In this document: positions 1-15,800 of the stretch, in pieces | Layout of the letters: every line of letters starts with the position of its first letter | How positions within the stretch are numbered: the first letter of the stretch is position 1 | Origin: Rhabditoides inermis | Lineage: Eukaryota > Nematoda > Chromadorea > Rhabditida > Rhabditidae | Assembly (NCBI GenBank): GCA_963966185.1 | Contig: CAWZYM010000151.1 | Location: 1,856,501 to 1,920,500 of the forward strand | Reading direction: 5' to 3' | Length of the DNA stretch: 64,000 nt | Program-made: the position numbers and the translations under genes | The notes under the pieces: model-generated | What the model was told of the DNA's origin: nothing | Database searches by the model: none | The model's input: only the letters and a program-made list of their open reading frames with translations

Positions 1-20
1 AGAGAGAGAGCGAGTAAGAG

Positions 21-57
<37 letters not shown>
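1..57. repeat. GA-dinucleotide microsatellite
   Basis: Nearly pure GA repeat, with one early interruption, at the left edge of the window. The stretch from here to the first RGS exon at 788 shows no gene I can support. A short ATG frame at 194-241 ends at a good GTGAGT but is in the wrong phase for the next RGS exon. Confidence 0.9.
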
Positions 58-60
<3 letters not shown>

Positions 61-787
61 TGCGCGCTCTCCCATTACCTATAACAATTTATAATTTTTG
101 AGAAGTGATAAGAGTCGCAGGCGCAACGTCGCACGCGAAATAACTTCCGGCTCTCGAACAACTATTTACTAACTAAATTTACTAAAAAAGAAAATGAAAA
201 CCGCAAACACCAAACCGTTTATTATGTACTGTGAAGTACAGGTGAGTGAGTGGGCGACTGAATGAATTCCAATTCAAAGTATGTATCTTTCGAAAACACA
301 TCCCTCGTGCTCCATTGAACACTTTGAGACGATTCCGATTCCCTTTGTAAGATCCCCCCCCCTCTTCTCCCTCTTATGATTCGCATGCCTACAAACAGAT
401 GTTTGTGTGTGTTAAAAAGTTAACTTGTTCCTCTTCCGAAATGACACAACAGCGGGCAAGAGAGAGGGGGAACAAACGAGCATATAGCAATCTGATATAC
501 CGTATCCGCGGCTGTCTGCGGGCGCTCCCTCTGTGGCGCACTCTCTCGGTGCGCCGTGCGTGTCTGGGGTCTCTGTTCGGCGCGCGCTGTCTCGCCCGCT
601 CCGCCCCATCGATCGCCGTTGGCGGGGCGGGGGCCTCTCTCCCCTCTCGCGCCCCTCTCTCCGTCACTCGTGATTGTGGACAGTTGGCTGTTCGTCTCGC
701 GTCTCCCCTTCCACAACCATTCCCCCCATCCACTCCGAGTGCAGCTCTTCCCTCGGGGAGAAACACTCGCCGCACGCACGCTACCCT

Positions 788-2159
788 ATGAAGATTTGCT
801 CGTTCTGCACGTCTATGGGCCAGTCGCAGAGGTACGCCTCCAGTCTCTCTCTCTCTTTTTCGGGGCGCCGCGCTCTTTTGCCACGGAGACGTTGCTGTCA
901 CGTGCTTTGAGCCGAGCCAACACAGATTTGTGCGGGGTCCTATATCCATGAACTCCTTGACACCTAAGTATATGTACAGATTCCAACTATGTGTACTGGG
1001 TGATATTATTGGGTTTAGTATTTAATATCGTATTCTACATGTTCTCTCGTTTCAGCGGGAATGTCACCGACAAGAAGCCCGTAGCCAACGACAACTACGA
1101 TAAGTGAGTGTCTTGCGTCAGTTATCATACATTCAAAAGAGACCGCGCCTAAAAACTCGTATTCAACAGCAATTGCGTTCGGGGAAGCGCGCGCGCTCTC
1201 GCCACCAATAATTAGTCCTTTCTTCACTCGCCCTCCCCTGCAGTTCGCATCTCATTCCTCTCCCGCCGCGAATAGAACAGGAATCGAAGAAGCGCGCTTT
1301 TCCGAAACCGCTTCCTTCCCGCACACATGTGTGCATTATTGTTTACATCGGGCGCTTAGTAATCACTCTCGACTGTGACGAATGCCGCATATAATACGCG
1401 CCTTTTGTTTCGCGGTTCTCACTTGTGTGTGTGTGTAGTGTATGTGTGTGCTACCGTCTTTTCATGATATAATCATTTCATTCTCATAAACATACGTCAA
1501 CAGTCGAGCGAAAGAGAGAGGGGAAAGAGAGAGAGAGAGAGAGAGAGAAACAGACAGACAGAGAGGGGGAAGCGAGATACAATAATTCTTTTGCCCGCCA
1601 CTGTTTCTTAACGTCGTCAAGGTGACTTGATCCCTTTCGCGTCCGCGCCTCTCTCCATCTCGCACGCTCTCTCCCCTCTCCCTCTCCCTCTCACCCCCTC
1701 TCCCTCTCGCCTTCTTGAGATAATATGATTGCTGGGCCGGCAGCGGCTGCCGCTGTGAGTCTCTCTCACGCTATCCGCGTCAGTGTTGCTGGTTGACGCA
1801 AACCGTGGGGTGGACGCAAAGGGCGCGCCTAGGGGCAAATGAGAGTAATGGAGATTGAGTGAGAGAATGAGTGTATCCCATTTTCAGACCTCCCTATGAC
1901 GTCGTCTATGCCTGGTCCCAGTCATTCGAGAACCTAATGAAGGATAAAGGTACGCAGAGTGACGTCAGAGCATATTCTCATTTGCATATTTCAGCCGGTC
2001 AAAAGTTCTTCGCCGAATTCCTCAAGGGCGAATTCTCGGACGAGAACATTCTGTTCTGGCAGGCTTGCGAGGAGTTGAAACGGGAAAAGAACGCGGAGAA
2101 AATAGAGGAGAAGGTTCGTGTTGTAGTATGATAATGTTTCACACGCCAGCGAGAGAGAG

Positions 2160-2216
<57 letters not shown>

Positions 2217-3190
2217 CAGAAAGTCGGAGAGGGAGAGATACTGATATATTTGCCCCGTACGGGAGGTAAATGCGGAAGTAGAAAACTCTCACCCGGTAAA
2301 AAAAATGTAATCACATGATTGCACATATGTAACTGCAGTGTGTGAATCTGAAATCCGAATCGAACAAATTGGCTAATAATTACATGACTCATGTGTTATT
2401 GTTTCAGGCGCGAATCATCTATGAAGACTTCATTTCTATATTGTCGCCTAAAGAGGTGAGGAAAGCGAAGAACTAAAAGACTATAAAAAGATGAGCTGGA
2501 ATGAGAGGAAGACGACCAATCAATAAATCAATAAATCAGTGATCACAGGTGTCTCTGGATTCTCGGGTGCGGGAGATAGTGAACAACAACATGGTGCGGC
2601 CATCGTCGCGAACCTTCGACGAGGCGCAGAACCAGATATTCACACTGATGCAGAGGGACAGCTATCCCAGGTGAGCACAGCATGCGAGTGGACCGAGGGG
2701 AAATGGTCCCTTGGACATTACTTAGATCTCCCTGACATTAGGCTTGACTGAAGTTTGGTATCTGTATTTGGTTCTCTTACTTTTTTCCAGTGCGAAGTTC
2801 CCTTTGCAAAATTTTCGCGTTTGATCCTTTGAGCTTTTGACTTTCTGACATCGACGCTGACTCACTGTATAGCGTAGAGAGAGACCTTTGATCGCCTCCG
2901 AGGAATTGTATCGGCGTGTTGTTTTCCTTCACTTCTTTCTTTCTCCCCTCTCGATTTGTAGCTCCGAATTTCTCGTGACGGTGGCTGCAGCCAGCGTCAC
3001 TCATGATTCGTACCTGGCGACAGGTGAAAATACTTGTCATGCGCCTCTGGAAATAGAACACGCAATCGCGGGCCTTCTTGCGTCCATGACGTCGCTATTC
3101 CCATATTCCGATGCGATTTCAACTCCCCCAAAGAACATAGTGCAGAAAACTGGGGATTGTTATTAACGATAATGAGACTAGACTTGGCAA

Positions 3191-3233
<43 letters not shown>

Positions 3234-3314
3234 TTACCCCTTGAATTCAGGTTCCTCGCGTCTCCTCTGTACAAGAAAATGATGGGTAATCACGGAACGA
3301 TCGAGGAGGTCTGA
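788..3314 (+). CDS. RGS-domain protein, RZ subfamily (RGS17/19/20-like)
   Basis: GTPase-activating protein that shortens G-alpha signalling. Seven exons join in phase: 788-831, 1056-1101, 1888-1949, 1995-2113, 2408-2455, 2549-2670 and 3251-3314, giving about 166 residues. A short N-terminus with a Cys pair (MKICSFC, a possible palmitoylation site as in RZ proteins) leads into one RGS domain that fills the rest. Diagnostic blocks are VYAWSQSFENLM, the FSDENILFWQACEELK core, EDFISILSPKEVSLDSRVRE and RDSYPRFLASPLYKKMM. SPKEVSLDSRVRE followed by MQRDSYPRFL is characteristic of the RZ group in vertebrates (family knowledge). The start is the first ATG whose exon has the required phase; a longer alternative 5' exon cannot be excluded. 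The protein ends just after the domain, so no GGL or DEP domain is present. Confidence 0.88.
3196..3230. repeat. GA microsatellite in the last RGS intron
   Basis: A run of AG repeats just upstream of the final RGS exon at 3251. The region 3315-4177 after the RGS stop holds no gene I can support. Confidence 0.85.
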
Positions 3315-4177
3315 CCGCTGTCTCGCCGTCTGCGCCCTCTCAACTGTGATCGCTGTGCCACTTGATCTCTCACCATATCTCGCCGTCGGGACCCTCTCCA
3401 TTCCGCGCACTCTCTTATCATCCACCCCTCTCTCATTATCACCCTCTCTCTCCATCTCTCTCTGTCGCAGTGCCTGGATATATACGCATACACATACATG
3501 ACCATTATTGATTTATTGATTAGCGGAACCAAAGTACATACTAGTGCTGATATGATAGTCGTTTGTTGTTGTGATGATGAGTCTAATGTATCCCGGAACC
3601 TTTCCCCCCAACTGTGTTGTCAAATATGTTGTCAAAATTCGGAACGGTTGAATCTCGTGAAATTTCTATGATTTTTGTTTCGTTTTGATATATTTTATTA
3701 TATTGACGCGTATATATGAAGAAGATGAAGAAAGACACTATGAATGGATAGATAAAGTTGTACATTAAACCGGTGTACTGTATTTTCTCGCTTACCACGC
3801 AATGAAATCATATTACAAATAACAGCTACATATCAAATCGGCGTTTATTATAGGCACTTGCGTCACGAATACTCAGTTATATCACACCGGTACACGGAAA
3901 CTATGTAGTACATCTAAGTTATGCTAACAATATCATTGAGTAAGTAACACGGTAGTGGGAATGGATAGAAACGGAAGAACAACGAGATCAAACAGTCTGT
4001 GGAGAAAGAGAGGATACAAAGCTATAATAAAGGAAATATAGGGATTTTTTCAAATGTAAAAAAGTGGGATAGAGTGGAGAAAGGTTATACATATACATAC
4101 ATATGCTATATTCATACAGATTTTGAGATCGAGCAGGGAGTGAACCCACGGAAGCCACAGCCTCAAGAGGGCGTGCC

Positions 4178-5778
4178 TCACACATAGACGATGTTCATTC
4201 TCTCCGTGTACGTGTTGAGATCGACGAGGTAGCGGAAGCATCCGCAGACAGCCCGGGTCGACCAGAGGAGGCAGGTGAGGGACAGACACAGTGAGACGAG
4301 CAGGGTGATCAGGGCAGAGTCTGCGATCGGGTCATGTGGCAGGGATTGGGAACAGAGAATGCAAACTCTGATACATTAGAACAGGTAACTTATTACATAA
4401 AAACCTTTTATGTAACATAACTTGTTACAGATAACTTCTCGTATCACTTTGGTAATTAGGAAATGACGCCAGATACTATGGCATCAGACATCAGACATCA
4501 TGGTGTTGACACCACTACGACACCACCTTACAAAACACCACTACACTACGATACATCGTCAACTTAACGTAATGTGATGCCGTGATTTTATAAGTTTCGT
4601 GGTGACGTGGTGTAGTGTTGTCTGATGTCTGGTGTCATGGTTTTTGTTAATTGCTTTTCCTAACTGCCTATAAAACCAGCATTGAACGGCTGCTTATGAT
4701 CGCAGATGCTGTGCAACTATTACTATACTATGTAGGAAACTTGTTTAAAAATATAGATGAACAGGGAAAAGGGAAATATTTTACCATATTCGTGGTCGGT
4801 CATCTTCCCAAATGCAAGCTCCAGAAAATACCTGAAAACAGTTATTTTGCTCACCATTCCTTTCTCTTCTTTCACTTCTCCTCCTCCTTCTCGCCCTTTC
4901 TCTCTCTTTCTCCCTTCCTCCCTCTCCCCCCCCCTCTCTCTCTCCCTCTCTTTCACTGTCCTCACCTTGTTTCACATAGTGCCGACACAAGCACCATAAC
5001 CAATACGATAGTCGTTGCGAACAGCAGCGATATCTGTAATATCAACTTGTTATCGATATTGTTCTTAACAAATTATTCAATTTTGCGAAAACTAAAACAA
5101 GTAAAAGATGAGACATGAGAAACGTAATTGTAATCTTTAAATCTGAAAATAAAAAGTTTGTAAAAAAAACCAACCTGTAGTAGAATGAATGGATAGAGGA
5201 GTTTGGCGTTGAGTTGCAGTAGTCCAACGAACTTGTACAGTAGACATATGATCATGACGATCATAGGAATCGCACACAACTGAATTGGAATACGGTTTTT
5301 TTGTGGTGGGTCATTTTATTTTAGTATATTGTTTCATGTAAGTAATATGCAGGTTGTAAATAAACTGTTCGCAATATGGGTTTTGTAACGGGATCTTTGA
5401 ATATAAAATTAATATATTTGTAATTTGTTCTGCAAAACGGATTTGTCGGTCCTTATTTATCCTATTTTTGTGTTTATATCCTATTTTTGTGTTTATATCC
5501 TATTTTTGTGTTTATTTATTTTCCAATGCCGTATTCACTCTTATTATGTGTTTGTCCTGTGTTCATATATATAGTATACGCGGTAATAAATATTATTATT
5601 ATTATTATTATCATTTTCGAGCTTCTTTTATGTGAAAAATGGAGAATGGATACTGAGAAAGTTCAAACCAAGCGACTTCAAAGAAATTTCTCTATAATCT
5701 TGGATCTAGCCTAGCAAACTCTTAACTAAAAGTATAAAGTATTACATTGTGACAAAGAGAAGTAAAGCAAAGAACGTG

Positions 5779-5824
<46 letters not shown>

Positions 5825-6437
5825 GAGAGAGAGAGAGAGAAGAAGGGAGAGAGAGAAGGAGGGAGGGAGATATGACAGGTGATCACTTGTTTCATTCCCA
5901 CTCACTTGAATGACTAACAAACTAACAATGCATAACTGTATCATTTCGAATGTGTTTATAAATAATGATAATTATTCATATCGACCAAAAATCAACTTGA
6001 ATCACAAAAATATCATAATTCAATAATCATCACTATCTCATGAAATAATACAAATAAGTTAATATTGTAATAAAATAAAAAATATATAATTGTTATAATA
6101 AAAACGTTAAAATATGTAACAACAATATTTGTTCAAAGTAATGATCGGACCATTTTATTAAATTTTCCAACCCACCTTGAGGTTGAGTCTCCGCGGAGGG
6201 TTCTGGAGGTGGTGGGTGACCTCCGGATCTCCATCCACGATAGTCGTGTTCAGAGGGGACTTCTGCAAGGGACTCTCTCTCTTTCTCTCTTCCCTCTCCC
6301 TCTCTCTCCCCCCTTTCCCCCCTCTCCCCCTCTCTCTCTCTCCTCACCCTTCTTTCCTTCTGTGACTCTACCACACAGACTACCAGCGCGAGGCACACTG
6401 ACATCAGGGCGATAAATCCGATTATGCATGTCGCGAT
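4178..6437 (-). CDS. Four-pass membrane protein, 5' incomplete
   Basis: Five exons on the minus strand join in phase: 6348-6437, 6176-6262, 5175-5279, 4966-5033 and 4178-4367, giving 179 residues plus stop. They encode four hydrophobic segments: one around CIIGFIALMSVCLALVVCVV, one around IPMIVMIICLLYKFVGLL, one around ISLLFATTIVLVMVLVSAL, and one around LITLLVSLCLSLTCLLW. A hydrophilic loop with an N-glycosylation sequon (NTT) lies between the first two. The C-terminus is short and ends NIVYV, where a Tyr-based sorting signal is possible. The size, the four-helix layout and the Cys-rich last helix resemble the nematode LAPTM/DUF7027-type small membrane proteins, but that is an inference. The exon carrying the true N-terminus was not found; an alternative acceptor at 5045 would add four residues in frame. 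Confidence 0.6.
4440..4668. repeat. Short inverted-repeat (MITE-like) sequence
   Basis: The arms TTAGGAAATGAC..CCAGA and GTGTCATGG..TTTTCCTAA, with CATCAGACATCAG opposite CTGATGTCTG, form an imperfect palindrome around 4440-4668. It lies in an intron of the four-pass membrane protein gene. A related sequence (GTGTCATTTCCTGATTGCC) occurs near 15975-15998, which suggests a dispersed family. No open frame is present. Confidence 0.55.
5780..5870. repeat. GA microsatellite
   Basis: Long AG run followed by AGAAGGGAGAG variants, in an intron of the four-pass membrane protein gene. It explains the serine/leucine-rich false frames here. Confidence 0.9.
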
Positions 6438-10378
<3,941 letters not shown>

Positions 10379-10608
10379 TCAAAAAAGCCGCCTTCTCTTT
10401 GCAGAGTTGCCGTCTACTCTGAGGGGCGGGGCCTGAGGGGCGGGGCGGGACGGGGAGGGAGTGTCGCAGCGGAGGATGAAGAGAACAGACTGCTGCTCCT
10501 GCTCCGTCCTCTTCTCTTCCTGCTCCGCTCGCCAATTGTAGAAGGCAATCTGAAAAGAGATTTATGGGAATGATGCATATCTCATGGATACGAGCTAGAA
10601 TGACAGAC

Positions 10609-10644
<36 letters not shown>

Positions 10645-11281
10645 GGGGAGAGAGGGGAGAGAGGGGGGAAGAGGGGGAGAGACTCAACCCACCATCTTGT
10701 CCCTGTATCCGCAGCAATGTCGCGTCACGTGATCGATCGATTCACAGTCTTCCATCCAGTGTGCATACGGTACACAGCGAATCAGAGGGATCGGCTGGAA
10801 CATCGATTGATAAGAGATGTTATCTATTGATAATAAATGTCTCACCTCGACAACATGGCTCTTCCTTCCTGCTTTCTTCTCCAGTCGCCTTCTCTTTAGG
10901 CGATCGAGTGCACAGTCGGAGCATCTGAAAGTGATTCAAATTGATTGCGATATTCACAATACTCTCAAACTTTCATCTAAGCATCCTAGCACGTGTTTGA
11001 ACAACTCCTTCTTCTACGTAGAATCGGGTTCGAAGAAATCTCACCCGTAAATGTACAAAACGAAAAATTCACTCACTTCATCACGAGCACTCCTCCTCCC
11101 GCGTCTCCCACTGCGACGAGTCGAAACGAGGCGCCCGGATTGACACGAGAGTGGTAGCTGGAAAACAATCAATAATCAATCAATAACCAATCAATACTCA
11201 CCTCATGAAGCAGCACTTGCGTCCATTCAGGTCGCATTTCACGACGAATTTCTCGTCGTCTAGCATTGGATAGGTGGACAT
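10379..11281 (-). CDS. 170-residue Cys-rich basic protein, unknown function
   Basis: Five exons join in phase: 11202-11281, 11077-11157, 10846-10924, 10693-10794 and 10379-10549, giving 170 residues with ATG start and TGA stop. I do not recognise the family. Visible features: an N-terminal MSTYPMLDDEKFVVKC, a Gly-rich stretch VGDAGGGVLVMK, a CSDC pair followed by the strongly basic DRLKRRRLEKKAGRK, then Cys/His-containing segments (RCVPYAHWMEDCES, then HVTRHCCGYRDK). A Glu/Gln-rich helix, a Pro-rich tail and a terminal KRRRLF follow. The spaced Cys and His residues could bind metal, and the basic clusters resemble nuclear signals; both are inference. The gene is divergent from the secreted-protein gene at 12840, and a foldback transposon lies in the shared upstream region. 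Confidence 0.7.
10610..10682. repeat. GA-rich microsatellite in an intron of the 170-residue gene
   Basis: GAGAGA tract then GGGGAGA variants between the exons at 10379-10549 and 10693-10794. Confidence 0.85.
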
Positions 11282-11883
11282 TGTGGACGTTTCTGATGGA
11301 AAGGATCTTTCCACGATGTTTTATATGGTTCACTCATCTAGTGTTTAGGAAATCTGCTTCTGCTTTCTACTATTTCTAGGGGCAGTACCTGGGGGCAGGG
11401 GTCAAATCGGAATACGAGCAGAATGGGAGAGTGAGTGGGGAGTGGATGGGGGGAGGGGACAGACGCTCACTGCTCGCGGGCACTGCCTCGGGGCATCATC
11501 GCCCCATACCATCACAACAGTGAGTGATGCACAGAGTGATTGAAAAAATGTAATTCTCTTTACTTGCGTAAAGAGATTGTCTTGAAGGCACAGTGGCGCT
11601 TAATGTTTTTTGACCTCGGTTCATTGCTTGTCCCATGGGAACACGAAACAAACAAAGAAAACTCGAAATAACGAAGTTTCCACGTCAGCTACACGCTTAC
11701 CAATAATAATAACAACAATAATAAGTTTATAACCGTGTACATTTGGAGAAACAGTTCAATACAGCAAAATGAGCAATGGCATACGGTATGAGAAAAAAAG
11801 TGTAAAATGATACAGAAAGCATCGAATAGTGACTATATTTAGAAGCACAGAATGACACTCTACTCTCTTTGATCCGACCACTG

Positions 11884-12627
11884 ACACGGGGAGCCCACGC
11901 ACTTGTGGTGACGGATTGTGATGCAATTAAGCACATATACACAACTTTTTACGCTGAATCCGAATATGACCCTAACTTTTCCAAAATAGCACTTTGAAGA
12001 GGATTTGAACACGTACCGAATAGACTACCCTTGAAAACGACCTGTCAAACAACATCGGCGTGGCGGAATGGTTAGTGAGTTAGGAAATCGGAAATGACGG
12101 TCGGCGGTTCTATCCTCGCCGCTGCCAGTGTTTTTTTGCAGTACAGATTCTCGAAAGCAAACTCATAACTGTTTATTGTAATCTTGTTAAAACGATGTTT
12201 TTGCCGAACCATACAATTGAAGCAATAGAAGTTTTCGCATTTTGTGCATCTTATTAATGAGGCTGTAGGGCACGCTTGACATTTGACCTTCAAGTTTCTT
12301 TAAAACAATATTCGGTCGGAGTCACGAACTTCGAAGGGTGATTATCCACTTATCCAGACAACTACTGCAACTGCAAAAAATACTGGCAGCGGCGAGGATA
12401 GAACCGCCGACCGTCATTTCCGATTTCCTAAATCACTAACCATTCCGCCACGCCGCTGTTGTTTGACAGGTCGTTTTCAAGGGAGTCTATTCGGTGCGTG
12501 TTCAAATCCTCTTTAAAGTGCTATTTTGGAAAAGTTAGGGTCATATTCGGATTCAGCGTAAAAAGTTGTGTATAGGTGCCTAATTGCATCAAAATCCGCC
12601 ACCACAAGTGCGTGGGCTGCCCGTGTG
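11884..12627. mobile_element. Foldback element A with tRNA-like sequence in each arm
   Basis: Two inverted arms of about 250 bp (about 11884-12135 and 12380-12627) start with GACACGGGGAGCCCACGCAC and its near-complement. Each arm ends internally in a tRNA-like block that contains GGCGTGGCGGAATGGTTAG (A-box-like) and GGCGGTTCTATCC (B-box-like). The arms differ at scattered positions, so the copy is not brand new. No transposase frame is present. It occupies most of the interval between the divergent genes ending at 11281 and starting at 12840, so it sits in their shared upstream region. Confidence 0.75.
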
Positions 12628-12839
12628 AGAGAAAGAGAGAAAGAGAGTGGGAGAGAGAGAGATATGATTTTTACCTGTGTTTATAGCTTGCTCACCCCGC
12701 GTGCCGACGTGCGACCGCGCAGTGCCGCAATGGGCGCATGCTAATGATGAGTGATCTCTGATGTGGATGTGTGGCAGCAGCCAGTCGCCACCGGTGCGTG
12801 TCATTTCATCTCGCACGTCGACTGGCGGCAGGCGGCAGC

Positions 12840-15800
12840 ATGTTGTTGCTGTCGAACCCGATAGCACAGCTCATATTGCTGCTGCTTCTGGCGCCAACAG
12901 CGGTCATAACCTGCGCCGGTGGAAGAATGAGAGAGGTATACATGCCTCCTTTCTTTCTCTCGTACGCACACACTCTTTATAGTCGGATTGGATCCTATAT
13001 GCCATCCGTGACATTTCACATGTTGTGCAGTTTTGTGCAACACAACATGCATGTCATAAAATATCCAAAACGCTTCCATGAGTAGGAATCGAACTCGTGG
13101 ACAAATCGCGGTGATTGTGCGCTGGAGGCGCACACTACCACTGCGCCATAGAGGCAGTGGTTAAGAGATCGAAGAGAGAGCCCATCTAGCTCCACTGGCC
13201 TCTTCAGTGTACAATGATGAGAGATAACGAGCAAACATATCTGCGAGATTCAATGATCCCTCAGTATGAGCCTCAATGGCGCAGTGGTAGAGCGCGCCGC
13301 CAGCGCGCGATCGTTGCGAGCTTCCTCCAGGGGTTCGATTCCCTCTCACAAAGCGTTTTGGATATTTGAAGACATACACGTTGTGTTGCACGAAACTGCA
13401 CAACATGAGAAATGTCACGGATGGCATATAGGATCCAACCCGACTATATCTTCTTGGTTTGAAATTGTGGAAAAACTCGTGTTGCAGCCGCTCATTCGAG
13501 GTCCGAAATCGAGAGAACACCCCGACCCGCACCCGACTCCATCAAACACCGTTTTTAAGGTAAGAATTTCTCTCACTCGCCATTTTTCAAATGTCATATG
13601 TCATAATTATCGACTGTTTTATCATTTGAGTATCGATTAGATTAATCAACTATATTTCTAGGAACAGGCGAGGAGGACACGCGCGCCACAGGAGGAACTC
13701 GGCGATGCCACACAAAGCAAGGTATTTTCGTATTTTTCTCTGGGATCTTTTTTGCTGATTATCGATTGATTATCGTAGTATTTTGAGGAAGGCGAGATGG
13801 GTGGGAAAGGCGAGCGGGAATCTGCTGCCGTCGTCACTGCACATGGCAAGGTGGGTAAAGTTGCCGCCATTTCTCCAGTTCAAATATCGGGATATCCCCG
13901 CACCGTTCGCGCGCCATGGCTGTCTATGCACCGGTAGCGTGCAAGCAATGCGATTTGGAGTGTACTCATGATTGATGCTCTGTTCATTAGACATGTTCAT
14001 TAGAATTCTGCTATTAAAGAACTGGAGAGGACTTTATGCCAAATTCTCTTGCAATTGCACAGGTTTGAAATGTACCTCAAACTTGGGCAATTGAACCGAA
14101 AAAAGACGTAGTCACCCGCGTGCGCGCATTCCTCATATGAAAGGGTTGCGAGTGAGATCGTACGGATTTTCTACGTAAATTATGTTGATAATGAATGAAA
14201 CGTATGGTAAGGTAGGCCTAACACACAAGATTAATAAGATACACTCATACTATGAAGGATAGTAAATACCTATTACTTTCAATTCTCACGCTCAGTGACG
14301 TTGCAACATATCTTTCAAATTGCAATACTCCTAGCATTGCAACGATTGCAATGATGTTAGGTCATCCCCAAAGAATCTCGCGTCACATTCATCCTCGTTA
14401 TTCGTTTCAAACTGGAGAATTGCAACGCCTAGAATGGGGAATCTTGGCTTGTAGATACTGTTTACAATTCCCCTGTCCGTTGCTGATCGGAACGCGGTCA
14501 TGTCAGACGTCGACGCCACATCGTGAGTTCTGTAGTTACCTTGAATTTTAAAAAAAAATTGCAAAAAGTGATCTAGTTGGTGAAAGATAGTTGGTTTCTT
14601 TGTAGATTTGACAACAAAAATGAAGATACTTATTTTCTGCCGGGGAATCGATGAAAAAACAAAATACGATGTGCAAACATGATATGGCTAGGTACAGGTT
14701 CTGGTGCAGCATGCACTGAAAAGAAATAAGTCAAAAGCAAGCGCTTTGAAAACAAAAACGCTTTTGAACTTTATACGAGCTTTTTTCTCTGCTGTCTTGC
14801 TTTTGTCGAACGTTCATCTGTTTCTCTGCAAACCAACAGACCCGACTCTACATAATCCCGCTATTTTTTTCCAATTTTCCATTCGGGGTTTATTTTGAAA
14901 CATGAACGGTTTTTGATTGCTACAGTTTTTCTTTTAGTGATTCACTGAAAGATCATCAAAGTACAAAACTCAGGTTGCGAGAACGACACACGTCTTTCTT
15001 ATCGTTGCGCCATGCGATGAGATCTCTCGATATTTCAAAATAATCCTTTCAAATCATCAAATCTCACTATTTTCGAAATGATCTTAATTTCTCAAACCTC
15101 AAAAAAGGTTCTGAAGCTGAAAAATGCACGAGTTCTTTCATTAAAAAATACAACGTTTAACTACAAGAAAGTGAATAGTTCACGTGTCACTCGTTTTTTC
15201 AAGTAAGTATAGAATTTTTTTTTATTTTAGCGCCACACAACAAGATCAAGTCAGCATTGACAAACAAGTCGTTCCAGCAAACCGACCAATAGAAACTCCA
15301 GTGTCTCGGAAAGAGCCGTACATGTCACACTGGTAAAGTTTCCAGTTTGTTTCACTTCTATATCGACTTTTTAGTGACTATTATGATCTCCGTCGGATGG
15401 AAACCGTATCCGAGCCCGGTTCTCACTCTAATCTCACGTGTGTTATCTATTTTTGTGTAACTTTTCAATATTTTTGTTTAGGACGGTGGGTTTGATGGTG
15501 TTTGAAAAGCTTAGAGCTTGTCGTGTTCATCAGTTAGACTGCTTTCAGAAGGCGATGTTCAACAACTTCGCTGCTATTCGAGACAACTATTTCACTTTGA
15601 ATTTAAATACTACCGCTAAGAAGAGTTTGATCGCAGAAATTAGTAGGTCTCCATTTGAAACATGTGAATTTAGTCACAACGGACAAGAATCTTTTGCACA
15701 CGAACGAACAGGGAGAATATTTGTTGTTTGAATTAATCCAGCACGGTTTTCGCACCCTCCTGAATGTAAGTTGATTGAAGTGATTTGTACGAACATCTTT

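Noticed and set aside
194..241. ATG exon ending at GTGAGT upstream of the RGS gene
   Set aside because: It ends in phase 0, while the exon at 1056 needs two carried bases. The ATG exon at 788-831 fits.
399..951. Overlapping frames of 119-186 residues on both strands at 0.4-0.95 kb
   Set aside because: GC-rich upstream region of the RGS gene that is open in several frames at once; only the short ATG exon at 788-831 fits a gene model.
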